64,000 nt of DNA from Gammaproteobacteria bacterium. Its GTDB lineage: Bacteria; Pseudomonadota; Gammaproteobacteria; Berkiellales; Berkiellaceae. Below are positions 35,478 through 44,002 of this stretch, one piece after another. The notes under the pieces were generated by a model. The model saw nothing but the letters and a program-made list of their open reading frames with translations, was not told where the DNA came from and made no database searches. Location of the stretch: NCBI GenBank assembly GCA_016191245.1, contig JACPOY010000028.1, positions 1-64,000 on the forward strand. The letters are read 5' to 3'. The translations under genes were made by a program, and so were the position numbers. Within the stretch, counting starts at the first letter, position 1; the number at the start of each line of letters is the position of its first letter.

Positions 35478-35940
35478 AAACAAATCCGGTCGTTCCATCG
35501 ATAATGAGTTGTTGCTGTTTTATTTGTAGTATTAATTTTTTTTTCCATTGATGAGATTGATCGTACACTTTACCATCACCATCTATATAAATAGGCAAAT
35601 TCGCATTTAAAACGATAGAACGCGGAATACTCACTACATAATCTCTATTCTCAGACATCAGATAGGGGGAAATCACTTTTTGAGTAAAATCACCACTGCA
35701 TGATTGACGTTGAGATAAAGATAATTCATGTCGATCGTTATAGCTTATTTTAACTTCACATCCTGTCATGGTTGCAACTTTATGCGCATATCGTAGCATC
35801 GAAGATAAATCGTTAATAAAAAATCGTTCTTGGAAAATTTGATGATGTTGTAAAAGCGGAGACGCCGTAGCACCTACAATGCCTATCAATATAATGACCA
35901 GAAGCCACTCAATTAAAGTAAATCCTTTTGCTCTATTCAC
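35464..35940 (-). CDS. mshC: MshC-like minor pilin
   Basis: 158 aa. Leader MNRAKG|FTLIEWLLVIILIGIVGATASP with Glu5, followed by a GspH-like beta-rich domain with one Cys pair (MTGCEVKI...RQSCSGDF). In the MSHA order it follows the major pilin genes. Confidence 0.75.
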   Translation of the reverse strand: MNRAKGFTLIEWLLVIILIGIVGATASPLLQHHQIFQERFFINDLSSMLRYAHKVATMTGCEVKISYNDRHELSLSQRQSCSGDFTQKVISPYLMSENRDYVVSIPRSIVLNANLPIYIDGDGKVYDQSHQWKKKLILQIKQQQLIIDGTTGFVYEKS

Positions 35941-35955
35941 GTAATTCTCAGTGTG

Positions 35956-36534
35956 TTAAGGTAACTTTTTTAAGACAGCCCCTGTATTGGTTGAATAGAT
36001 AATAACGCGCGCAACATCTTTATTTTTTTGATAGGTATAAACACAATCGGGCTCTTTATATACCGCGCAATAATTTTCGTCACAACCTTCGCCTACACCA
36101 AATGTAACACTTGATGAAGACAGTAGATTTTTCATAATTTGAGAACAAATTAGATTATCATTACCACCACCGGCTAACACATCATTAGGTTTAAGATCTT
36201 CTTTACCTTCATTGGCAGCATCTGGCCAGCCTTGATCATTAAAGCCCACATTGGAATGACCAGTGTTTAAAAAATCAATCCCTGCAATCGGTGGAGAAGT
36301 GGTGGGTTGTCCACTGGCTAACCATTTTGCATGTGCAATGTTAACAGCAGAAGCCATTGCGCCTGATGTTCCACTCACGCTGGCGTTATGTGCATCTCCA
36401 GCTATATCTAAAAAACGTGGCAGAGCAACTGAGGCTAAGATTCCAAGTAATACAATAACAATCACCAACTCTATTAATGTAAAACCTCCGGTGGGTGCAT
36501 ATCGGTGTCTTTTCATATTATCAATAAAAATCAT
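35956..36534 (-). CDS. MshA/MshB-like type IV pilin
   Basis: About 192 aa. The mature start GG|FTLIELVIVIVLLGILASVALPRFLDIAGDAHNASVSG is MshA-like. C-terminal Cys residues (LICSQIM, GCDENYCAVY, DCVYTYQ) suggest disulfide loops. The ATG at 36534 has GAGG 6 nt upstream, giving a 17-residue leader; 36516 is an alternative. Paralogue of the next gene upstream; which one is the major pilin is not decided by sequence. Confidence 0.82.
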   Translation of the reverse strand: MIFIDNMKRHRYAPTGGFTLIELVIVIVLLGILASVALPRFLDIAGDAHNASVSGTSGAMASAVNIAHAKWLASGQPTTSPPIAGIDFLNTGHSNVGFNDQGWPDAANEGKEDLKPNDVLAGGGNDNLICSQIMKNLLSSSSVTFGVGEGCDENYCAVYKEPDCVYTYQKNKDVARVIIYSTNTGAVLKKLP

Positions 36535-36571
36535 TGCTTTCCTCATGTGGTACATGGGCATTTTTTTTAAG

Positions 36572-37096
36572 TTAGGGGTAAGTTACTTCACCAGTTTTTG
36601 CATCGTATGTAATCTTTTCATTAGAACGCCGATAATAATATGTACAATGGGCTTCGCCTGTCGCTCTTGCACAAAAATCTCCACTTGAACACTTTCCAGT
36701 TTCATCCGCAGGGATGACTGTTATCCCTGAGGTTTTTACAACATTGTGCAATATTTGACTACATGTGTCGTTTCCCGATACACCACCATCTTTAATTTCT
36801 GAAAGTGGATTAACACCATCGCCACTGATCCCAACTGGATAACCTTCTCTGTTAAATTTAGTCTGTGATCTTCCATCTCCATTAATATCAACAAAAGCAT
36901 CCGAGTCTTTATTCAATTCCCATTGCGCTCTGGCAACATTTAATCCCGCACTGAATGCCCCACCAGTAGATTGAACAATCGCTGTTCTGGCTTTGCCACT
37001 AATATTTAAATAACGCGGCAAAGCGATAGCTGCCAAAATCCCCAGCAACACAACGACTATTACCAACTCAATAAGCGTAAAACCATTATTTTTCAT
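36572..37096 (-). CDS. mshA: MshA-like type IV pilin
   Basis: 174 aa with a very short leader MKNNG|FTLIELVIVVVLLGILAAIALPRYLNISGKARTA, a canonical MSHA-type pilin start with Glu5. C-terminal domain has four Cys (DTCSQIL, GKCSSGDFC, AHCTYYY). First pilin after mshG, hence probably the main subunit; that is inference. Confidence 0.85.
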   Translation of the reverse strand: MKNNGFTLIELVIVVVLLGILAAIALPRYLNISGKARTAIVQSTGGAFSAGLNVARAQWELNKDSDAFVDINGDGRSQTKFNREGYPVGISGDGVNPLSEIKDGGVSGNDTCSQILHNVVKTSGITVIPADETGKCSSGDFCARATGEAHCTYYYRRSNEKITYDAKTGEVTYP

Positions 37097-37184
37097 GAAT
37101 CGCCTCGAATGGGTTCATTCTATCCTTTCATAACCTCAACCCGTTTATATGAAAATTATAGTTGTCAATTCAAAATAAAATGAG

Positions 37185-38423
37185 CTAAAACCCTTCCATT
37201 TTTTTCAGCGCTACTGAGGATATATCCCACATAGGGAGAAACACACCTAATGCTAGTATCAAAACCATTGCTGCAATGATAATAATTAATAATGGCTCAA
37301 TAGCATCTCCCAGTCTTTTTAAATCATAGTCAACATCTTTTTCATAATATTCAGCCACCTCAAGCAACATACTATCAATTTCTCCAGTTTCTTCACCTAC
37401 AATAAGCATTTGCAAAACGATGGGCGAAAATAATTTACTGTTTTTTGCCGCAATATAAAGAGGCTCACCCTTTTCAACATTATGGCGCATATGCAAAATT
37501 TTCTGCGCTAAATAAGCATTATCAGCCACATTAGACACGACTTTAAAACCTTTCATTAAAGGTACATTTGCTTTAATAGTCATGGCAAAAGCGCGGCAAA
37601 ATCTAGCATAAATTGCTCGTTGCACAATTGAACCAATAAAGGGTATCCTAATTTTACAATACGACCACCACCATTGACCCCGCGGTGTATTTAAATAAAC
37701 CATAAACCCAATGACCGCAATTACACTCAACAAAATAAGCACCCAGCCGTAATTCACAAAAATATCAGAGCAATAAATTAAAATTTGTGTTGGCCATGGC
37801 AATTTTGATCCAAATGCTGTGAAAAAATTCCTAAACGATGGGATAACGACAAGATTGATGATGCCTATTGCAAAAAAAATTGCTATCAACACCATTGAAG
37901 GATATCTTAAGGCCGTTTTGATTCGCTTTTTTGTTTCGACTTCCGATTCAAGATAATTTTTTATTTGCAGGAAAGCACTTTCAAGTTGTCCTGTATTTTC
38001 CCCGACTTCAATCATCGCCACAATGAGAGAAGAAAATATCAAAGGATGTTTCTCTAATGCTTTTGAAAATCTATACCCAGACTCAAGGCTTATCACCACA
38101 TCGGTTAATGCATTTCGTAAACCATTATGCTTGGTGGTCTCGCAAACTACTTTTAATCCACGCATTAATGGCACGCCAGATTTTGCTAAAGTGTGCATTT
38201 GTTGAATAAACAAGATTAAATCATCAATCTTTGGCCGACCGTAACCAAAATATTTTACCGCGATGTCTTCTACCGTCAATTCATCGGATGTACGTACAAT
38301 AGAGGTTGGAGTCACATCAACGCTTGTTAATTTCATCACAACATTGCTTTGAGTTTGCGCTTCAATATGTCCTTCTACATATTCTCCGTTTTTATCCCGA
38401 CCTTTATATTTGTAACTTGGCAT
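37185..38423 (-). CDS. mshG: MshG/GspF-type inner-membrane platform protein
   Basis: 412 aa with two T2SSF domains, each with FIQQMHTLAKSGVPLMRGLK- and CRAFAMTIKANVPLMKGFK-type blocks, and membrane spans near residues 170-195, 220-245 and the C-terminus. It anchors the assembly ATPase. AAGGA precedes the ATG. Lies 14 bp after the ATPase gene. Confidence 0.92.
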   Translation of the reverse strand: MPSYKYKGRDKNGEYVEGHIEAQTQSNVVMKLTSVDVTPTSIVRTSDELTVEDIAVKYFGYGRPKIDDLILFIQQMHTLAKSGVPLMRGLKVVCETTKHNGLRNALTDVVISLESGYRFSKALEKHPLIFSSLIVAMIEVGENTGQLESAFLQIKNYLESEVETKKRIKTALRYPSMVLIAIFFAIGIINLVVIPSFRNFFTAFGSKLPWPTQILIYCSDIFVNYGWVLILLSVIAVIGFMVYLNTPRGQWWWSYCKIRIPFIGSIVQRAIYARFCRAFAMTIKANVPLMKGFKVVSNVADNAYLAQKILHMRHNVEKGEPLYIAAKNSKLFSPIVLQMLIVGEETGEIDSMLLEVAEYYEKDVDYDLKRLGDAIEPLLIIIIAAMVLILALGVFLPMWDISSVALKKMEGF

Positions 38424-38437
38424 AATGTATTCCTTGA

Positions 38438-40126
38438 TTAGTCTTGCATGAGTTCTACAGAAAGACGCAATACTTCATCAAGACTGATAATACCTTGGAA
38501 GGCATAATCTAAAGCAGATAGCGCTAACGGTCTATAAGAAGGTTTTTTCTTGGCTAATGCACTAAATGTTCGTAAGTCACCCTCTCTTAACGCATCAACC
38601 ATATCATCAGAAATTTCTATTAATTCATAGACTCCAATTCTTCCCTTATACCCGCGCATACCACATTGGGTGCATCCTTTCCCTCTGACAAAACGATGAT
38701 CTTGAGTAATATTTAATATGCTTTTAAGCCAATTTAACTCTCTCTCGTTAGGTATATAAGTTTCACTGCAACTGTGACAAACACGTTTAACTAAACGTTG
38801 TGCCAATACTAATCGAATGGCACTTGCTGCCAAATAGGGTTCTACCCCCATATCGATTAATCTTGCTGGACCACTTAATGCATCATTAGTATGCAAAGTC
38901 GAAAGAACCAAATGCCCTGTCATGGCGGCCCTCAACGCTATTTGTGCAGTTTCTTCGTCTCTTATTTCCCCGACCATGACAATATCAGGATCATGGCGTA
39001 ATGCTGAGCGTAAAATAGCAGAAAAGCTTAATCCGATTTTTGGCTGCACTTGAACTTGATTAATCCGATCGAAAGAATACTCCACAGGATCTTCAACCGT
39101 AATGATTTTTTTTTCATACGAGTTGACTTCAGATAGACCGGCATAAAGAGTAGTTGATTTACCACTCCCCGTAGGACCTGTTACCAAAATCATGCCATGA
39201 GGTCTAGTTAAATGATATCGAAATCTTTCAAGATGTGATGAGCTCATGCCTAAGTCATCAAGACGCAATATTCCTTGCGATTGGTCAAGAAGTCTCATAA
39301 CAACAGCTTCACCATTTTGAACAGGCATTGTAGATATGCGTACATCAATTTTTCTGTCTTTCAAACGAAGAGAGAATCGACCATCTTGGGGCAACCTTCG
39401 TTCAGATATATTTAATCTCGCCATTAATTTTAAACGTAGCACTAACGCTGAGACTATCGTTTTTCCTTTCATTACTTGTTCTTGTAATACACCGTCTATC
39501 CGTTGTCTGATACGCATTCCATTTTCAGCAGGTTCAATGTGAATATCTGATGCGTTCACCTGAATGGCATCTTCAAAAATGGAGTTGAGTAATTTTTTAA
39601 TGGGCGCATCGCCCATCTCCTCATCCATTTCATTTTTTGATGAAATAATACCAATCTCTTGTTCCAACTCGCCAGCTAAAGATGCTATTTCTTCGGTACG
39701 TCTGAATACTTCATCAATAACACGCGATAGATCCTTTTCTCTGACGACAACAAGTCGGATTTGCTTTTTTAATTTTCTTGATACTTCATCATAGGCAACC
39801 AAATCAGTAGGATCGGCGATTGCAACTAAAAATCCATTTTTAATACGATCAATGGGAATCACACGGTATCGTCTGGCAATGCTTTCAGGTAATTCTCGAA
39901 TGACTTCGGGTTTAATTTTATAAAAAGGTAATTCAAGAAAAGGCAGATTGAGTTGTTTAGATAAAAATAACAGCAAACTTGTTTCATCGATAAATCCAAG
40001 CTCAACAAGAACATCACCTAATTTTTTTCCTGTTTGCTTTTGTTGGGCTAAGGCTTTCTCTAATTGATAATTCGTAATGACCTTATTTTCAACTAACAAG
40101 TCTCCTAATTTTAATTTTTTAATCAT
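38438..40126 (-). CDS. mshE: MshE/GspE-type pilus assembly ATPase
   Basis: 562 aa. The N-terminus has two tandem 24-residue MshEN motifs (KLGDLLVENKVITNYQLEKAL; KLGDVLVELGFIDETSLLLF), the c-di-GMP-binding fold known from Vibrio MshE. The ATPase core has Walker A GPTGSGKST (Lys323), IVMVGEIRDEETAQIALRAA and the zinc tetracysteine CHSC...CTQCG. It powers pilus extension at the inner membrane. Start ATG 40126 follows GGGGTG; upstream in-frame codons overlap the previous gene. Confidence 0.93.
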   Translation of the reverse strand: MIKKLKLGDLLVENKVITNYQLEKALAQQKQTGKKLGDVLVELGFIDETSLLLFLSKQLNLPFLELPFYKIKPEVIRELPESIARRYRVIPIDRIKNGFLVAIADPTDLVAYDEVSRKLKKQIRLVVVREKDLSRVIDEVFRRTEEIASLAGELEQEIGIISSKNEMDEEMGDAPIKKLLNSIFEDAIQVNASDIHIEPAENGMRIRQRIDGVLQEQVMKGKTIVSALVLRLKLMARLNISERRLPQDGRFSLRLKDRKIDVRISTMPVQNGEAVVMRLLDQSQGILRLDDLGMSSSHLERFRYHLTRPHGMILVTGPTGSGKSTTLYAGLSEVNSYEKKIITVEDPVEYSFDRINQVQVQPKIGLSFSAILRSALRHDPDIVMVGEIRDEETAQIALRAAMTGHLVLSTLHTNDALSGPARLIDMGVEPYLAASAIRLVLAQRLVKRVCHSCSETYIPNERELNWLKSILNITQDHRFVRGKGCTQCGMRGYKGRIGVYELIEISDDMVDALREGDLRTFSALAKKKPSYRPLALSALDYAFQGIISLDEVLRLSVELMQD

Positions 40127-40127
40127 A

Positions 40128-40796
40128 TTACACCCCAATCCAATTAACATGCTCACTTAAGGTGTAAACTGTTAAAACTATTTGAGCTTGTGGAAATTGT
40201 GTAATCTTAAATTCTAATGCTTCCCACCATAATGGATAAGGGAGGCTCTCGATTTTTTTCACATAATGCAGTAAATCTTGATATTCGCCTGTGAAGGACA
40301 TTTTAATAGCCTGACGGTATAATGACGGTGATTTATCATTATTTTCTTCACTTTCTTTAAGAAGCTTAGCCGGCGTTAAAGTTTCTATATTTACAAGAGT
40401 GAGCCCAGAGAAATCATTCAACATGCTTTCTAGTAAATAGGGGACTTTTTCTGGCGCAATGAGTTTATTTCGATATGCATCTAATTGCTTATTATGTTCT
40501 AATAAAATTGCATTCAACTGTTGAAATTCTGCGCTAGTTTCCAGGGGGATTTGCTTTTTGACCCTTTGTTGCAAAATGAGGAGCTCATGATGTGTGCCTT
40601 CAAATTGTTGTTCTAAATTTGATAACTCTTCGCTTGAATCGGCGACCGTGTTGCTAAAGGGAGTAATATATAAATTAAACATAAATGACCAAATGAGAAC
40701 AACACCTGTCACAAGCAATAGTACTCTCTCGCGTTGGCTGCGTGCATTCACATAATTCTTTAGCAAAGCCCAATAGTGGACTAATTTTTCTTGCAT
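40128..40796 (-). CDS. MshJ/PilO-like pilus alignment protein
   Basis: 222 aa: a short cytoplasmic start, one membrane span (ERVLLLVTGVVLIWSFMFNLYI near residues 24-45), a coiled-coil stretch (SEELSNLEQQFEGTHHELLILQQRVK) and a ferredoxin-like C-terminus. This is the PilO/GspM layout. It overlaps the PilN-like gene by one base. The MshJ name is by position. Confidence 0.75.
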   Translation of the reverse strand: MQEKLVHYWALLKNYVNARSQRERVLLLVTGVVLIWSFMFNLYITPFSNTVADSSEELSNLEQQFEGTHHELLILQQRVKKQIPLETSAEFQQLNAILLEHNKQLDAYRNKLIAPEKVPYLLESMLNDFSGLTLVNIETLTPAKLLKESEENNDKSPSLYRQAIKMSFTGEYQDLLHYVKKIESLPYPLWWEALEFKITQFPQAQIVLTVYTLSEHVNWIGV

Positions 40797-41392
40797 TATT
40801 CAGCCTTCAAATTAAATTGCACCCATTTTGTATTTTGTTTCACCTGTTTAATCTGTAATTTTTGAAAAGACTTTCCTCTTAAGGGTTCGCTTTGCTTCCA
40901 AGATTGCACCATCTGAGGCACTAATTCAGGTTGTAATGCAAGACCATCAAAGACAATTTTATTTCCAGTGTTTTGCATATAAAAATAGGAAACATAGGTC
41001 CCTTTCACATGATGAATGGCTAAGCCTTCTAAATAGGCAGACAAATGATACGTTTTTCTGCTTTCTTCTTTTTGCAGCAAATCAATTTCACGTTCTGTTT
41101 TGTCAATTTTTTCTTGTATTTGTGCAAGCTCTTCTTTTAAAACTTGTGAATTTTTTTTGCTTTTTACATTTTTACTTAAGCTCACCAATTGCCCATTCAC
41201 AGACTCTTGATTCACTTTCAGTTGATGAATTTTATTGATCTGGCTTACGCTTAACCATTTTTGCTGACTAGCAATAATAGCCAAAATAATAAATAAGAAG
41301 ATCCACACTTGAAACAAGCGTGTAGCCGAAAGTAAAGGAACGAATTCTTCTTCCTTTTGATATAAATTTACATCTTGCTTTAAAATCATCAT
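40796..41392 (-). CDS. PilN-like pilus assembly protein
   Basis: 198 aa: cytoplasmic N-terminus, a single span near residues 27-43 (FQVWIFLFIILAIIAS), a long coiled coil (about 60-110) and a small C-terminal domain. This is the PilN layout; it should pair with the PilO-like protein and bind the PilM-like protein. Its stop/start arrangement is coupled with the neighbours. Confidence 0.75.
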   Translation of the reverse strand: MMILKQDVNLYQKEEEFVPLLSATRLFQVWIFLFIILAIIASQQKWLSVSQINKIHQLKVNQESVNGQLVSLSKNVKSKKNSQVLKEELAQIQEKIDKTEREIDLLQKEESRKTYHLSAYLEGLAIHHVKGTYVSYFYMQNTGNKIVFDGLALQPELVPQMVQSWKQSEPLRGKSFQKLQIKQVKQNTKWVQFNLKAE

Positions 41393-41395
41393 TTT

Positions 41396-42337
41396 TTAAT
41401 ATTCCAGTGCAGCACCAATGGCAAACGTGCTAATACCTTCCTTACTTTGTGTTAAATCTTCATTCAAATGTAAAAACTCCGAATAGTGAATTTCTCGAAC
41501 TGGTAAACCTAAAATATTACTTAAATTGGATAATAGATGCGGCCTTTTTTCACTCAAGGGCGTTAATACCAAACGAGAAATATTGGCATTTTGCAAATTA
41601 CTTGCACAATAATCAAAAGAACGCTGAATTTCTAATGATAAGTCCTGATACATTGAAATATGTTCCACAGTTTCTTCTTGAGGAAGAGATTTGAGGATAT
41701 TTAATCCCAGATCTAAATCTCTCATCATATAAAGTGTTTTTTCTTTAAATAAAATTAAATGGCTTTTTTCTTCTTCAAGATGTAATAGCGCTTGCCCTTC
41801 TTCGGCATTTTCAAGATGCATGGCAATATGTCGCAATGCACTTTGGTAGATATCAATTGATTTTACTTTTAAACCAGAGGCTGTTACCCAGGATATGGTT
41901 TCATCGATTTTATTTTTTGTTGAGACAATGACATAAAGCATAGGTGCACTTTCACTATTTGCCTTTTGTGGTAATTCAATAAAATCAACAACGGCCTGCT
42001 CAATAGGAAAATCAATATACTCCGTTATCTGCCAACGAATAGCATCTTTCTTTTCTTCGTCTGGTACCTGTGGTCGCTCTATAAGAAATACTTGATAGTC
42101 CCGCTCTGGAAGTAAAACTTTGGCTGGCATTCCTTGTAAATTAAGTTGGGATACCTTGTCCTTTAAAAATTGCCTTTGTTGGGTATCATGGCCTTTGATA
42201 TGTCCGTAGTGGTATAACTGAGACCCTTCATGACTATTTACTATATGGGCAAATGCCAACTCATCAGGAGAAAAACTAATGCCTATTTGTCCAGCATGAT
42301 AAGTTGATTTTGAGTTTCGAGTAAAAAATCCTGCCAC
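41396..42337 (-). CDS. mshI: MshI/PilM-like cytoplasmic pilus protein
   Basis: About 313 aa with actin-like PilM-family features (IGISFSPDELAFAHI near the start, LPERDYQVFLIERPQVPDEEKKDAIRWQITEYIDFP, later VIVSTKNKIDETISW). Two starts are possible: GTG at 42337 with GAGGG close upstream (used here) or TTG at 42358 without a clear ribosome site. First gene of the pilus operon. Confidence 0.8.
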   Translation of the reverse strand: MAGFFTRNSKSTYHAGQIGISFSPDELAFAHIVNSHEGSQLYHYGHIKGHDTQQRQFLKDKVSQLNLQGMPAKVLLPERDYQVFLIERPQVPDEEKKDAIRWQITEYIDFPIEQAVVDFIELPQKANSESAPMLYVIVSTKNKIDETISWVTASGLKVKSIDIYQSALRHIAMHLENAEEGQALLHLEEEKSHLILFKEKTLYMMRDLDLGLNILKSLPQEETVEHISMYQDLSLEIQRSFDYCASNLQNANISRLVLTPLSEKRPHLLSNLSNILGLPVREIHYSEFLHLNEDLTQSKEGISTFAIGAALEY

Positions 42338-42538
42338 CGCACCCTCTACTGATTGCAAATTCAGAATAAGTTCTTTACAACAATGGGAGCTCCGTCTAAT
42401 CTTCTACCTCCCCATAAGATGAATTGTAGTAGCGTAACAAACTTATATCCAAATGACTTTAAGGTTTCGCGAAGGGGGCCGATAAATCCATGTGTCGGAT
42501 ACTGAATTTCTACGAAAGCATATTGAAATAGGTGCGCC

Positions 42539-43474
42539 ATGAACAAACAACCCAAAACGACGATCAAATGGATGTCCTTCGTCGTCAGCAGCATGCTATG
42601 GATTGGCACCTTGGCTCCGCAAACCAGTTTTGGTTTAACTTTTGTGATACCTCACAACGGTAATATTATTGGTAATATTCAATACACCAGCGCGCAATAT
42701 GGAGACTCTCTCTCCACTATTGGACGACGTTATGATATGGGTGGCTATGAGATGGTCGAAGCCAATCCAGGGGTAAACTACTTAGAACCCAACCGAGGAA
42801 CCAGAATTGTTGTTCCTTCACGCTTTGTACTTCCTGATACGCCACGCAAGGGTATTGTGATTAATCTTTCTGAAATGCGCTTGTATTACTATCATCCAGA
42901 TGGCGTACATGTTTCGACTTACCCAGTTGGTGTAGGCCAAGAAGGATGGAACACTCCTTTAGGTACAACCACTGTTACACGTAAGCGTGAACATCCAACT
43001 TGGGTGGTGCCAGATTCTATTCTTGCCAATCACGAAGCTCACGGCCAACCTATTGAAAAGGTTTGGCCTGCAGGTCCCAATAATCCATTGGGAGATTATG
43101 CAATGAATACAGGATTTAAAAGTATTGTGATTCATGGCAGTCCTTATCCAAAAGGGGTGGGCGTTAGAAGTAGCCATGGTTGCATCAGAATGTTGAATGA
43201 GGATGTCGAACAGTTATTTAAAATGGTGCAAGTGGGCACGCCTGTTAACATTATCCATCAACCCACTAAAATTGGTCGCTTGGATAATAAGTTGTATTTA
43301 GAAGCACACGTGCCTTTATCAAATGCTGAATACTACGCTGGTAATGTGCAAAGCGCTGGACAACTCATTCATAAAGTTGTTAATGGCGCTAAATACAGTG
43401 TGGAATGGCGAGAAATTGAAAAATTACAAAATCGTGCCAATGGTTACCCACAGCCTATCGGCTCTATTAATTAA
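42539..43474 (+). CDS. L,D-transpeptidase (ErfK/YbiS family) with LysM-like domain
   Basis: 311 aa. Signal peptide (IKWMSFVVSSMLWIGTLAPQTSFG), LysM-like region (AQYGDSLSTIGRRYDMGGYEMVEANP), then a YkuD catalytic domain with IVIHGSPYP and SSHGCIRM (His213, Cys215). Such enzymes form 3-3 cross-links in peptidoglycan or attach Braun lipoprotein. Divergent from the pilus operon. A terminator follows at once. Confidence 0.93.
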   Translation: MNKQPKTTIKWMSFVVSSMLWIGTLAPQTSFGLTFVIPHNGNIIGNIQYTSAQYGDSLSTIGRRYDMGGYEMVEANPGVNYLEPNRGTRIVVPSRFVLPDTPRKGIVINLSEMRLYYYHPDGVHVSTYPVGVGQEGWNTPLGTTTVTRKREHPTWVVPDSILANHEAHGQPIEKVWPAGPNNPLGDYAMNTGFKSIVIHGSPYPKGVGVRSSHGCIRMLNEDVEQLFKMVQVGTPVNIIHQPTKIGRLDNKLYLEAHVPLSNAEYYAGNVQSAGQLIHKVVNGAKYSVEWREIEKLQNRANGYPQPIGSIN

Positions 43475-43495
43475 ATTTTAGAACTTTTTTGTAGG

Positions 43496-43519
43496 GGCGG
43501 ACCTTTGTGTCCGCCTTTT
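43496..43519 (+). terminator. Rho-independent terminator after the L,D-transpeptidase gene
   Basis: GGCGGAC / GTCCGCC stem with a CTTTGT loop, followed by TTTT. It also argues against the upstream in-frame trmL start at 43505, which lies inside it. Confidence 0.75.
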
Positions 43520-43540
43520 CTTTTGTACGGGATTATTATC

Positions 43541-44002
43541 GTGTTCCATATCATCCTCTTTCAACCTGAAATTCCACCCAATACGGGCAACATCATCCGT
43601 TTATGCGCAAATACAGGCAGTTCCCTGCATTTAATTGAACCCTTGGGTTTTGTTTTAGAAGATAAACAATTAAAACGTGCAGGCCTGGATTATCACTCAC
43701 TTGCAAAGGTGACTATTCATCCCGATTTGACTAGTTGTTTGCAACAATTTAACGCAAGCCGACTTTTTGCACTTAGCGCAAAAGGAACAACACTTTATAC
43801 CACGCCCACATTTAAGGCAGGAGATGCTTTTTTATTTGGACCAGAAACCCGAGGTTTAGGATCTGAAATTTTAAAACATTTCTCGCCTAGCAATATTTTA
43901 CGTCTACCTCAATTGACTATCGATAGAAGTTTAAATCTCGCCAATACGGCAGCCATTATGTGTTATGAAGCTTGGAGACAATTATCGTTTTCGACTACGT
44001 AA
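43541..44002 (+). CDS. trmL: tRNA (cytidine/uridine-2'-O-)-methyltransferase TrmL
   Basis: 153 aa, SPOUT family; methylates the wobble base of tRNA-Leu. Signatures: FHIILFQPEIPPNTGNIIRLCANTG, LKRAGLDY, FLFGPETRGLGSEI, LRLPQ...RSLNLANTAAIMCYEAWRQL. GTG start at 43541 matches the family N-terminus; the ATG at 43505 would lie in the terminator. Convergent overlap of 8 bp with gpsA. Confidence 0.93.
   Translation: MFHIILFQPEIPPNTGNIIRLCANTGSSLHLIEPLGFVLEDKQLKRAGLDYHSLAKVTIHPDLTSCLQQFNASRLFALSAKGTTLYTTPTFKAGDAFLFGPETRGLGSEILKHFSPSNILRLPQLTIDRSLNLANTAAIMCYEAWRQLSFSTT

Noticed and set aside
40936..41238. 100-codon plus-strand frame inside the PilN-like gene
   Set aside because: Antisense shadow of a coiled-coil coding region; no start context.
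42361..42540. 59-82-codon minus-strand frame between the pilus operon and the L,D-transpeptidase gene
   Set aside because: It overlaps the transpeptidase start and the space needed for both promoters, shows no recognisable domain, and has no clear ribosome site. Not fully excluded.
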